Shown: positions 46,259-55,084 of the stretch, in pieces
Position numbering within the stretch: the stretch's first letter is position 1
Layout of the letters: each line of letters opens with the position of its first letter
Origin: Vibrio sonorensis
Lineage (GTDB): Bacteria > Pseudomonadota > Gammaproteobacteria > Enterobacterales > Vibrionaceae
Reading direction: 5' to 3'
Length of the DNA: 64,000 bases
Assembly (NCBI RefSeq): GCF_001854765.1
Contig: NZ_LJJE01000022.1
Location: 124,001 to 188,000, forward strand
Position numbers and translations under genes: made by a program
The notes under the pieces: generated by a model
The model's database searches: none
The model's input: only the letters and a program-made list of their open reading frames with translations
What the model was told of the DNA's origin: nothing

Positions 46259-47599
46259 TTAGTTTGATTGGCCCGCTAAAAGCCGCAGATTAGCCTTTAA
46301 CCCGCCACTAGCGCTTGTTTCAAGTGTTAAAGCTCCTCGGTAGCTATGGGCCATTTCGCTCACTATGTTCAACCCAAGACCAGTTCCTGAAACGGTTTCG
46401 TCTAAGCGAATACCACGTTCTAGAACTCTTTCGAGTTGGGAGTCAGGTATACCTTCTCCGTCGTCTTCTATAACCAAAGTAACACTGTCTTTTGTGATTA
46501 CGGCGTAGACGCGAATCAGAGAGTGTCCCCACTTGTAAGCATTTTCTAGTAAGTTGCCTAACATCTCATCGAGGTCGGCAGATTCGACAGCTACTTCTAG
46601 ATCGCTGTCCAATTCATTGACTAAGGTGATGTTCCTATGGGCATAGACTTTATCGAATGCCTGCGAAATGGCATCCACGCGAAGTGCAGGCGTGCTTTTT
46701 ACTGATAGTATGTTCATCGCCCCAGCCATTCTCGCACGCCCTAAATGGTAGTCGATGTGCTGCTGCAACTGCTCTAGAGATGGGGTAATTTTGCTTTGAG
46801 TATCGCTATCTAACATTGCCGCTTCATTTTTCAACACTGAGAGCGGGGTTTTAAGTGCGTGGGAGAGATTTCCGGCATGCTGTCTCGCTCTAGACAGCAG
46901 CTCTTGATAGTGGAAGAGCAGGGCATTAAGGTTGCGAACTACGGGAGCGATTTCTTTTGGATAGTGCTGATCTAACCGAGATTGGGTGCCATCTCGAAGG
47001 GCGTTGAGCTCCTTTTGCATTGTATTAAGGGGCTTGAGTGACCAACGGATCTGTAACTCTACAAAAATCAGTACGCCAGCAAACAGCATGACGAGAATTA
47101 TCCAAAGTTGTCCCACCACGTCGGATAGTGTTTTGGTAAGAGGCGCTTTATCAATACCAACAAATATCTCAACCGCCTGCTTTTTGTTCGGCAAATATAC
47201 TGAACGCTCGATATAGATTAATGGCTCGTTTTTGGCGCCTAACGCCACGGGCTTTTTCTCTTTTTCTTTAAAACGTATGTTTCTGTCCCAGAGTGAGCGT
47301 GAGCGAATGTACTCGTCTCCACTTTGCACGCGCCAATATAGGCCGCTATAGGGTTGGTTAAACCTGGGGTCTGACAGCGAAGACGTCACGACCAGTTGAC
47401 CAGTATCAGTCAGCTCAAGGTGGGCTGTGATCTCATCCATAGAAAGCGCGAGGCGGCTTTCCATGTCGTCGGCTAGATACTCGTGGATGAGCTTAGGTAT
47501 GATAATCCCTGCAGCAAGGATCATGGCGGTTAACCAAAACAACGCCGCCATGATCAGGCGACGCTTTAAACTGAGTCGATAAAGAGTCTTAGCTCGCAT
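46259..47599 (-). CDS. Two-component sensor histidine kinase
   Basis: Inner-membrane kinase of 446 residues. TM1 is near residues 15-34 and TM2 near 165-185, enclosing a periplasmic sensor. A HAMP-like linker follows, then the phospho-acceptor His in AGNLSHALKTPLSVLKNE, the N box LLENAYKWG, G1 DDGEGIPD and G2 GTGLGL. The layout resembles PhoQ and the vibrio CarS/VprB kinases that respond to divalent cations or cell-wall signals; the assignment is by resemblance only. Its start overlaps the response-regulator stop by 11 bases. Confidence 0.9.
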   Translation of the reverse strand: MRAKTLYRLSLKRRLIMAALFWLTAMILAAGIIIPKLIHEYLADDMESRLALSMDEITAHLELTDTGQLVVTSSLSDPRFNQPYSGLYWRVQSGDEYIRSRSLWDRNIRFKEKEKKPVALGAKNEPLIYIERSVYLPNKKQAVEIFVGIDKAPLTKTLSDVVGQLWIILVMLFAGVLIFVELQIRWSLKPLNTMQKELNALRDGTQSRLDQHYPKEIAPVVRNLNALLFHYQELLSRARQHAGNLSHALKTPLSVLKNEAAMLDSDTQSKITPSLEQLQQHIDYHLGRARMAGAMNILSVKSTPALRVDAISQAFDKVYAHRNITLVNELDSDLEVAVESADLDEMLGNLLENAYKWGHSLIRVYAVITKDSVTLVIEDDGEGIPDSQLERVLERGIRLDETVSGTGLGLNIVSEMAHSYRGALTLETSASGGLKANLRLLAGQSN

Positions 47600-48247
47600 C
47601 GAGCTGGTATCCCAAACCGCGAACCGTTTTAATCACTTTTGGGGCGATCTTTTTGCGAATTCGACCTATGAATACTTCAATGGTGTTCGAGTCGCGGTCA
47701 AAATCTTGTTTGTAGATGTGTTCGACCAGTTCGGTGCGAGAGATAACTTTGCTAGGGTTGTGCATAAAGTAAGCGACAACTTTGTACTCAAGCGCGGTTA
47801 GACTGATAACTTGTCCTTGCCATAGCACTTTCGATGTTCTGGTATCTAAGCTCAAGTCTCCGACCTGCATAACTGGTGAAGCGTTACCAGAAGCGCGTCT
47901 TAACTGGGCGCGGATTCGAGCGATAAGCTCTACCATTTCAAAAGGCTTGGTCAGATAGTCATCTGCACCGGCATTTAAACCATCAACTCTTTGGGTAAGG
48001 CTGTCTCTTGCACTGAGAATAACGACAGGGGTGTTGATGTTTTCGTCTCTGATACTTTTGAGAACGGTTAATCCGTCTAATTTGGGCAATCCTAAGTCAA
48101 GGACAATCGCGTCCCACTCTTCAGAAGTGGCGCGATAGAGGCGTCAATGCCATCGTTGGAAAGTTCTGGAACCCAACCTGCTTGTTCCAAGGTATCGATG
48201 ATCTGTTCGCCTAAGCGCAGATCATCTTCGACAACCAGTATTTTCAT
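47589..48247 (-). pseudogene. OmpR/PhoP-family response regulator, one frameshift
   Basis: A winged-helix response regulator. The first frame gives MKILVVEDDLRLGEQ and breaks after NDGIDA near 48141; the other frame resumes LYRATSEEWDAIVLDLGLPKLDG with the phospho-acceptor Asp in VLDLGLP, the Lys in LTKPFE and the DNA-binding wing RTVRGLGYQLD. Adding one G on the plus strand at 48140-48141 (GG to GGG) yields a full 219-residue protein. Downstream kinase and upstream PepSY genes are intact, so I take this as a sequence error. It is likely CarR/VprA-like. The ATG at 48247 follows the PepSY stop by one base. Confidence 0.88.
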
Positions 48248-48248
48248 A

Positions 48249-48644
48249 TTATTGGCTTCCCAGTTGTAACACTTTTTGGAGATTTCGACCTTCGATCTCA
48301 ACCATTTCTAGGGTAGTTGCGTCGTAGCGAACTCGAATGATGTTGTTGTCATGGACCAGTTTTAGCTTGTACATCCACTCGTCATCATCTTCTTCCAGCT
48401 CTACTTTGATAACACGCCCATTAAGATGGGTGTCCACGGTGGCATAGAGTTCCGAAAATGGCTTAATCAGACCTTGTTTAACGGCTTCGTATACCTCGTC
48501 TTGGTCCTCATCGATATCGATTTCAGCACCAGCGCGATGAATATCTTGCACTAGGGCGTGACCGTCTTCTTCGTGGCTATGAGCCCAAATGGGGGTGCTA
48601 CACACAACGAGCAAGGCTAAGATTAATATTCTAGATTTCAACAT
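48249..48644 (-). CDS. PepSY-domain exported protein
   Basis: A 131-residue protein with a signal peptide (MLKSRILILALLVVCSTPIWA, cut near residue 21), a His/Glu-rich start (HSHEEDGHALVQDIHRAGAE) and a C-terminal PepSY domain (GRVIKVELEEDDDEWMYKLKLV). PepSY proteins often accompany two-component systems and can modulate the sensor or inhibit proteases. It heads the PepSY/regulator/kinase operon. I start at ATG 48644; upstream in-frame starts would extend ahead of the signal. Confidence 0.82.
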   Translation of the reverse strand: MLKSRILILALLVVCSTPIWAHSHEEDGHALVQDIHRAGAEIDIDEDQDEVYEAVKQGLIKPFSELYATVDTHLNGRVIKVELEEDDDEWMYKLKLVHDNNIIRVRYDATTLEMVEIEGRNLQKVLQLGSQ

Positions 48645-48757
48645 TTTGCTGTCCGGTATCATCAAGCTCTTAAAGAGTATACGCATTCGTCTATGAATCG
48701 AAAGTGAATATGGGTAAGACGTGAATTCTCTACGATTTTGCCCAATTCGAGAGCGGG

Positions 48758-50494
48758 TTAGTTAAACTCGTCATCGAATACTTTGTCTCTCATCTTCCAA
48801 AAACGACCCGATTTGCGCGCTATCACAAACTGAGGAGGTCTAAATCGGTGTTGGTTGTTAACCACTTTGGTTGGTGATACTGCGTCAAATGGACGGTGCT
48901 TATCCGCTAAATGCGGCCTAACAAATAGGTCGAGAAACCGCTTTTTTTGCCCCTTGGTGGTGAGAGACCAAAACTCGTGAACCTGTGCGCCTTCTTCCCC
49001 GCAGTAAGAGACTTTGAGTGAAGTTTTCCCTTTTTCATCGCGGTGTACGGCAAGGGACATTTCAACACATTCAAACACCAAGGCATCTTTGAGGTTGAGG
49101 GCTTCTTTGAGTTTTTTATCTGGGTCGACTAATGTGGCATCGCATTCGTGACAGATCCGCGCTGCGATATCATTGTCGGCACCGCACTGATTGCAATATT
49201 TGGCTCGAAAACGATAGCCGCAATGCTCTCTTTCCCCTGTCTCTTCATCGGTGAAGTAGCCTTGACATCGGCGGCCAAAGTGTTCGAGCAAGTAACCATT
49301 ACTATCCAACTTTCCCCAAAAGTTATTGTTGAATCCACAAGCGGGGCAGGGGATCGTGATGATTTCACTGTCAGAATCGGGTTTTGGGTCGCCCACTTCT
49401 GGCTGGTGCAGATCGTAGCTATTACCCGCATAGTCCAGCACAAGACATTCTGTTTTTCCATCCGATAACCTTAGTCCTCTACCGACGATCTGCTGGTAGA
49501 GGCTAACGGACTCAGTTGGGCGCAAAATGGCGATCAAATCGACATGTGGGGCGTCAAAACCCGTAGTAAGGACGGATACATTGACTAAAAATTTGATTTT
49601 GCGTTGCTTAAAATCGCGGATGATTTGGTCGCGTTCAGGTAATGGGGTATCGCCGATTACGATTGCCGTCTCTTCACTGGGTAGCAACGAATATATCTCT
49701 TGTGCGTGTCTCACCGTGGCGGCAAAGATCATAACCCCGCAGCGGTTTAGTGCTTGATCTATGATCTGCTGGACTATCTGAGGTGTGGCTCGTTTCGCTT
49801 GATCAATGACCATATCGAGCTCAGATTCTTTGTAACGCCCTGCTAAAGTGGGTTTGAGCTGGGAAAAGTCATAACTCAGTATTGGCGCGTCTTTGAGTGT
49901 TGCTGGTGTTAAGAATCCTTCGTCTAACAGATAGCGAATAGGGAGTTCAAAAATACAGTCTTTGAAAAAACGAGGGTCTTGGCTACGCACTAAACCCCTT
50001 GTATGGTACTGGTAGATCCAACCGATACCGAGTCGATAAGGTGTCGCGGTCAACCCTAGCACCTTCATGCCGGGATTAAGCGCGAGTAGATGGCTAATTA
50101 CCTTTTGATAGCTGCTGTTTTTGTCTTCTGGTACGCGGTGACATTCGTCAATAACCAGTAGAGAAAACTGATTTTTAAATGCCTCTAGATTTCTAACCAC
50201 GGATTGTACCGAGGCGAAAACCACTTGTTGGTCGGTCTCCTTTCTGCCTAATCCAGCTGAAAAAATGGCGCCAGTCAAACCGTAACCTTCATACTTAGCG
50301 TGATTTTGCTCCACCAGTTCTTTAACGTGTGCCAAAACCAAAACGCGGCCTTTTGCCAAACGGGCGAGTTCTGCGATAACTAAGCTTTTTCCCGCTCCGG
50401 TTGGTAAGACAAGTACGGCGGGATGACTGTTTTTTCGAAAGTAATGAATGACGGCTTTAACCGCATCACTTTGATAGGGGCGAAGAGTGTACAT
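48758..50494 (-). CDS. radD: DEAD/DEAH-type helicase-like DNA repair protein RadD
   Basis: A 578-residue superfamily 2 ATPase; E. coli RadD (YejH) helps RecA-dependent recombination and binds SSB. Walker A is LPTGAGKS near residues 30-37, the DECH box is near 117, and SVSLYQQIVGRGLRL is motif VI near 335. Between about residues 375 and 455 are zinc-type Cys pairs (CPACGF, RRCQG, CNQCGAD, CHECDA). The sequence tracks E. coli RadD closely. The first in-frame codon is TTG; I use the next, ATG 50494. It is divergent from rsuA, as in E. coli. Confidence 0.93.
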   Translation of the reverse strand: MYTLRPYQSDAVKAVIHYFRKNSHPAVLVLPTGAGKSLVIAELARLAKGRVLVLAHVKELVEQNHAKYEGYGLTGAIFSAGLGRKETDQQVVFASVQSVVRNLEAFKNQFSLLVIDECHRVPEDKNSSYQKVISHLLALNPGMKVLGLTATPYRLGIGWIYQYHTRGLVRSQDPRFFKDCIFELPIRYLLDEGFLTPATLKDAPILSYDFSQLKPTLAGRYKESELDMVIDQAKRATPQIVQQIIDQALNRCGVMIFAATVRHAQEIYSLLPSEETAIVIGDTPLPERDQIIRDFKQRKIKFLVNVSVLTTGFDAPHVDLIAILRPTESVSLYQQIVGRGLRLSDGKTECLVLDYAGNSYDLHQPEVGDPKPDSDSEIITIPCPACGFNNNFWGKLDSNGYLLEHFGRRCQGYFTDEETGEREHCGYRFRAKYCNQCGADNDIAARICHECDATLVDPDKKLKEALNLKDALVFECVEMSLAVHRDEKGKTSLKVSYCGEEGAQVHEFWSLTTKGQKKRFLDLFVRPHLADKHRPFDAVSPTKVVNNQHRFRPPQFVIARKSGRFWKMRDKVFDDEFN

Positions 50495-50691
50495 CAAACA
50501 GTTTGGCTATTATTACTATTGCGTAAAGTCTACCAGTTTACTTTACTGCAACACAACGTAACTAAGTTCGATGAGGCGTCGTTAGAGCTGCAAATAAAAT
50601 GCCCATGCGAGTGGGGCTAGCTATCTGGAATATAAGTAAGAGTTAGGTATAATGCGCGTCCATTTCCCAATGAGCAAACAGGCGATTCATC

Positions 50692-51393
50692 ATGCGTTTA
50701 GACAAGTATTTATGTGATGCCCTAGGTGCGACGCGCAAAGAAGCCACTAAGATCATCAAATCAGGCGACGTTGAAATAGACGGTGTGGTAGTGAAGAGCG
50801 GTGCCACCAAAGTAAAAGACGATGCTTTGGTCGAGTGGCAGGGTCGAGAGATCGGCAAACCCGGTCCGAGATACATCATGTTGTTTAAACCCGATGGTTA
50901 TGTGTGCTCGCACGAAGATGGTTTCAACCATACCGCGTTTGTGCTCCTCGATGAGGTGAAAATGGAAAACTTGCACTTTGCGGGTCGACTGGATGTCGAT
51001 ACCACAGGTTTGGTTCTCATTACCGATGATGGTCAGTGGAGCCACCGCATCACCTCTCCTCGACATAAATGTGAGAAGACGTATCGAGTCTGGCTTAGCG
51101 ATCCCATTGGCGAAGACTACGCTGAAAAGCTTGCCCAAGGTATTGAACTGCGCAATGAAAAAGAGCCGACATTACCCGCTTTGATGGAAGTGGTCGATAA
51201 AGATGAAAACGAGCTACTACTGACCATAGTGGAAGGCAAATATCATCAGGTGAAACGCATGTTTGCCGCACTTGGCAATAAGGTTGAGCATCTTCATCGA
51301 GAGCGAATTGGAGACATTGAACTCGACGAAACGTTAGAACCCGGTGAGTATCGTTATCTGACTCAGGAAGAAATTGACTCGATTTGGAACTAA
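50692..51393 (+). CDS. rsuA: 16S rRNA pseudouridine-516 synthase RsuA
   Basis: A 233-residue enzyme that makes pseudouridine 516 in 16S rRNA. The N-terminal S4 RNA-binding domain is MRLDKYLCDALGATRKEATK; the catalytic motif is AGRLDVDTTGLVLI near residues 97-110 with the catalytic Asp; KYHQVKRMFAALGNKV follows. It is divergent from radD and followed by bcr, the same trio as in E. coli. Confidence 0.95.
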   Translation: MRLDKYLCDALGATRKEATKIIKSGDVEIDGVVVKSGATKVKDDALVEWQGREIGKPGPRYIMLFKPDGYVCSHEDGFNHTAFVLLDEVKMENLHFAGRLDVDTTGLVLITDDGQWSHRITSPRHKCEKTYRVWLSDPIGEDYAEKLAQGIELRNEKEPTLPALMEVVDKDENELLLTIVEGKYHQVKRMFAALGNKVEHLHRERIGDIELDETLEPGEYRYLTQEEIDSIWN

Positions 51394-51472
51394 TACCAGT
51401 GCAACTTGCTCACGGTGAGCAGTAGGGCGTTTTAGGAAATAATCTATTTCCAATAAGTTGCTCGTCACAGTG

Positions 51473-51496
51473 GGGTAAATATTAGAAAATTTACCC
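51473..51496 (+). other. Inverted repeat between rsuA and bcr
   Basis: GGGTAAAT and ATTTACCC are perfect 8-base arms with an 8-base spacer, followed by AGTTTTAC. It may be a weak rsuA terminator or an operator for bcr, which starts 53 bases later. Confidence 0.4.
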
Positions 51497-51549
51497 AGTT
51501 TTACGTCTGTCTGGCAGCGGCAAGGATGTTGCGTCAACTAAGGAAATTT

Positions 51550-52755
51550 ATGTCTGATTCAACCTTGTCTCGCTCAAATCCGCAAACCTTAAACTTTGTT
51601 TTGTTTATGGTGTTGGGAGCAATCGGTACTTTGACCCCGCTTGCTATCGACATGTATTTACCCGCTATGCCCGCGATTGCTAAAGAGTTGGGGGTAGAAG
51701 CGGGGCAAGTGCAGATTACGCTGACGACTTATACCGCTGGTTTTGCCATTGGTCAGCTTATTCATGGCCCCTTGGCAGACAGTTATGGCCGGCGTCCCGT
51801 CTTATTAAGTGGAGTGTTATTTTTTGGTATCGCTGCTGCTTTTAGCGCGTCGGTGAATGATATTGATACTCTTACTTGGGTAAGAGCGGCACAAGGCTTT
51901 GCCGGAGCCGCTGCTGCGGTGATTATTCAAGCTGTTGTTCGAGATATGTTTGATCGTGAAGACTTCGCTAGAGCGATGTCGTTTGTCACTCTTGTGATTA
52001 CGTTAGCGCCACTCATTGCCCCAATGATCGGCGGCTATTTAGCAGTATGGTTTGGCTGGCGATCAATATTTTGGGTACTCGCCCTGTTTGCCTTGGTCGT
52101 TATAGCACTGGTCCTTTGGAAGATCCCCGAAACCTTGTCTTGTGATAAACGCCAACCACTGCGATTGGGAGCGACAGTGCGTAACTACATCAACTTATGT
52201 CGCAACCCGGTTGCGTTAGGGTTGATGTTATCCGGCGCATTTTCATTCTCAGGTATGTTCGCCTTCTTAACTGCTGGATCCTTTGTCTATATTGATATCT
52301 ACGGTGTAAAGCCAGAGCATTTTGGTTATTTATTCGGCTTGAACATTATTGCCATGATTATCATGACCACCCTTAACGGCAAGCTAGTTAAAAAGCTGGG
52401 TTCACATACTATGTTAAGAATCGGTTTAACCGTCCAGCTCGTTGCGGGTGTAGGCCTTTTTTCCGGTTGGGTTGCAAACCTTGGTCTGTGGGGCACGGTG
52501 CCTTTTGTCGTTATGTTTATCGGTACACTCTCGACAATTGGCAGTAATGCGATGGGGCTACTACTTAGCGGATATCCGCATATCGCGGGTACGGCATCAT
52601 CGATGGCAGGGACACTTAGGTTTGGTATCGGTTCTCTGATCGGTGCTTGCGTCGCCATACTTCCCAATGGGGAAGTATGGCCTATGATTCTTGTTATGAC
52701 GGCATGCTCGATTTTGTCGGCAGCCTTTTATTGGATATTTGGAAGAAAAGCGTAA
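51550..52755 (+). CDS. bcr: Bcr/CflA family multidrug efflux MFS transporter
   Basis: Inner-membrane major-facilitator drug exporter of 401 residues with 12 helices. The loop 2-3 motif is GPLADSYGRRPVLL near residue 74; the Bcr/CflA signature is in TPLAIDMYLPAMPAIAKEL near residue 30. E. coli Bcr confers bicyclomycin and sulfonamide resistance. I use ATG 51550, preceded by AAGGA. The stop overlaps the next gene by one base (TAATG). Confidence 0.9.
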   Translation: MSDSTLSRSNPQTLNFVLFMVLGAIGTLTPLAIDMYLPAMPAIAKELGVEAGQVQITLTTYTAGFAIGQLIHGPLADSYGRRPVLLSGVLFFGIAAAFSASVNDIDTLTWVRAAQGFAGAAAAVIIQAVVRDMFDREDFARAMSFVTLVITLAPLIAPMIGGYLAVWFGWRSIFWVLALFALVVIALVLWKIPETLSCDKRQPLRLGATVRNYINLCRNPVALGLMLSGAFSFSGMFAFLTAGSFVYIDIYGVKPEHFGYLFGLNIIAMIIMTTLNGKLVKKLGSHTMLRIGLTVQLVAGVGLFSGWVANLGLWGTVPFVVMFIGTLSTIGSNAMGLLLSGYPHIAGTASSMAGTLRFGIGSLIGACVAILPNGEVWPMILVMTACSILSAAFYWIFGRKA

Positions 52756-53408
52756 TGACAGATTACACAACAGAAATTCAGAAACTCGTAAACAGTGCTT
52801 TAGACGAGTTAGCCACAGAGCACGCAAAGGGCAAGCTCATTGATGCACCAGTGGCGAACAATCACTTTCTGGTTCGTTGGGTAACAAAAGCGTTAAAAAC
52901 ACAATCATTTGATCGTTGTGTCGGAGATGACCTTATTCGCTGGCAAAAGATGGGGCGTTCCAAGGGAAATCAAGCCGGATTAGAGCCTATTTTTAAACGA
53001 ATTTCTGGTTATTATGCGCATCATCTAACTCAAGCATCTGAAATAACAGATAAGCAAATTGAACGGTTCTTAGACAAAATGGAAAGCGAAGGCTGGGAAG
53101 TCTCGACGTCGGAGCCATTAGTTGGTGAAGGTAAAATTCAAATTTATACTGAAGGTCAACACTCCTTAGCTTTGTGTTCTGAGCAATGTGATTCGTGTTT
53201 CGACGGTGAAAAACTCGTTAAAACTATGAGTTGGTTTGTTCGCGGCAATCACGCTCAATTTGTAGAAATGGCATCAGAAGCGGGCTTTATGGTGCACAAA
53301 GTGACCGACTATAAGTCGAATGTAAAGTATCACGGTGAATACCTTGTTTTCCCAAACAACCGCGGAGACCAAGTAGCGGAAATTCCACTGAGTTTTGTCG
53401 TTAAATAA
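52755..53408 (+). CDS. DUF2913 family protein
   Basis: A 217-residue cytosolic protein without signal or membrane segments. The N-terminal half has the pattern APVANNHFLVRWVTKALK and RWQKMGRSKGNQA that I recall from DUF2913 proteins of vibrios. No catalytic motif is evident; CSEQCDSCF near residue 138 contains three cysteines. It is coupled to bcr by a one-base overlap. Function unknown. Confidence 0.75.
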   Translation: MTDYTTEIQKLVNSALDELATEHAKGKLIDAPVANNHFLVRWVTKALKTQSFDRCVGDDLIRWQKMGRSKGNQAGLEPIFKRISGYYAHHLTQASEITDKQIERFLDKMESEGWEVSTSEPLVGEGKIQIYTEGQHSLALCSEQCDSCFDGEKLVKTMSWFVRGNHAQFVEMASEAGFMVHKVTDYKSNVKYHGEYLVFPNNRGDQVAEIPLSFVVK

Positions 53409-53425
53409 CTGAACAAATGGCGTGA

Positions 53426-54859
53426 TTAACTAGATCGTTGAGTTTCTTTAACCAGTGCTCTCGCCATACCTTTAAAAATAAAAAGGTGGGCGGGCATCAT
53501 CGCAAACCAATAGAGAAGACCTCGAAATCCTTTTGGATGCCACCACGCCGTGATGTGAAGTGATCGATGTGTTTGGTGGTCTTCGATATTGAATTCTAGT
53601 CTCCCTAGCCCAGGTCCTTTCATACCAAAAAGCAACGAGAGCGCTTTGGGCTTTTCACATCGAATCACTTTCCAAGAGTCAATATAGTCACCAAGTTGAA
53701 GCTGCTCCCCTTGGGGAGAGCGCCTTACAGGAACGCCACCACCAAAAAACAGATCTAACCACTCTCGAATTCGCCACAAAATATTGGCAAAAAAATAGCC
53801 GTGCTCTCTACTGCCGATTTTGGTTACCGTGTTCCAAAGTTCTTCGCAAGAACAACTCGTATCAATAGACGCTCCGGTGTGTTTAGCATAATAACCAAAA
53901 CCCGGTTGCCAGCGCTTGAGTGCGGCAGGCTCAAAGCCCCAGACTTTGCTTTTAACAAACTCGCCTTCTTGGTCCAGTGTTTCCTGCACCATCTGTTGGA
54001 AAGGGATCAATGATTGTGGGTATTGGTGTTCGATTTCTTCTGTATTGGCAACATAATCGTGCTTTAAGCCAGCGAGCAGAGCACTTCCGATAGAGGAAGG
54101 GACGGAAGTAACAAGACTGAGCCAATAGGAGGCCATTTCCGGTGTTAAAAGTCTGGTTGAGATCAGTTTGATCGGTTTGTTACTGCAGTCCGCAATAATT
54201 TGAAATTGCTCAGCATAACTGATGGTATCAGGCCCACCGACTTCGAATAGTCGATGTGTCGTGGGGGATTCGCCACTGATGGCTAGTAAGTAGTGGTTGA
54301 GGTTTTTCAGCGCGATTGGATTGGCTTTTGACTTGACCCATTTTGGCGTGATTAACAGTGGGAGATTGTTAACGAAGTCACGCATGATCTCAAATGCTGC
54401 AGAGCCGGGACCTATAATCACGCCTGCTCTAAGCTCAGTAATAGGAACACCCGCTTGGCGAATAATATCTCCGGTCATTCTTCGCGCTTTCAAATGTTCC
54501 GAATGTCCGGTTTGAGGCTGTATAGCACTGAGATAAATCACGTGTTTAACAGCGCTTTGCTTAAGAGCTTGTTTGAAATTGTTGGCTAGAGAAATTTCGT
54601 AATCAAGAAAATCGTGCCCATGTGCCATGCCATGAACAAGAAAAAAAACTAGGTCGAAGTCTTGTATCAACGCCTTCGTCGCCCTAGCATCTGCAAGATC
54701 TAAATAGACCAAGTCTAAGTTGGGGTGCGATTTTACGCGAGCAGTGAGATAGTCGATTTGTCTAGCAGCAGCGGTAACTTGCCACTCTTTTTCTAACAAC
54801 CAAGGCAATAGTTGAGAGCCCACGTAGCCCGATGCGCCCAGTACCAGTACTTTTTTCAT
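53426..54859 (-). CDS. SDR family oxidoreductase with DUF2867 domain
   Basis: A 477-residue protein with two parts. The N-terminal 300 residues are an atypical NAD(P)-binding Rossmann domain (VLVLGASGYVGSQLL at residues 4-18). The C-terminal part (about 320-477) matches the DUF2867 pattern, with FFGGGVPVRRSP and AWWHPKGFRGLLYWFAMMPAH near the end; the latter is amphipathic and may touch the membrane. Substrate unknown. ATG 54859 follows GGAGACGGAG. Confidence 0.82.
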   Translation of the reverse strand: MKKVLVLGASGYVGSQLLPWLLEKEWQVTAAARQIDYLTARVKSHPNLDLVYLDLADARATKALIQDFDLVFFLVHGMAHGHDFLDYEISLANNFKQALKQSAVKHVIYLSAIQPQTGHSEHLKARRMTGDIIRQAGVPITELRAGVIIGPGSAAFEIMRDFVNNLPLLITPKWVKSKANPIALKNLNHYLLAISGESPTTHRLFEVGGPDTISYAEQFQIIADCSNKPIKLISTRLLTPEMASYWLSLVTSVPSSIGSALLAGLKHDYVANTEEIEHQYPQSLIPFQQMVQETLDQEGEFVKSKVWGFEPAALKRWQPGFGYYAKHTGASIDTSCSCEELWNTVTKIGSREHGYFFANILWRIREWLDLFFGGGVPVRRSPQGEQLQLGDYIDSWKVIRCEKPKALSLLFGMKGPGLGRLEFNIEDHQTHRSLHITAWWHPKGFRGLLYWFAMMPAHLFIFKGMARALVKETQRSS

Positions 54860-55084
54860 CTCCGTCTCCAACTTACCTTGTTTGTTTTACTAAGATACTG
54901 GTTTATTTTTGTTTTTCCTAGTTGTCAGTGAGATGAAGTCCTGAAGGAGTGGCTTGAAGCAAACTAGGAAGTAAATACTTGGAAACTAGCCTAATATTTC
55001 TATTGGTTGATTATGTAACCATGCGTATAATTTGCCTATTAAAATCCCTCGCAATGTCAATGTCTTACTCCTAGGTGGTCCCAG

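Noticed and set aside
49148..49468. Open frame antisense to radD zinc region
   Set aside because: Shadow frame across a conserved gene with no supporting signal.
51407..51421. Perfect palindrome TGCTCAC-G-GTGAGCA after rsuA
   Set aside because: Short, no T run, and just after the stop codon; could be part of a weak terminator but I cannot separate that from chance.
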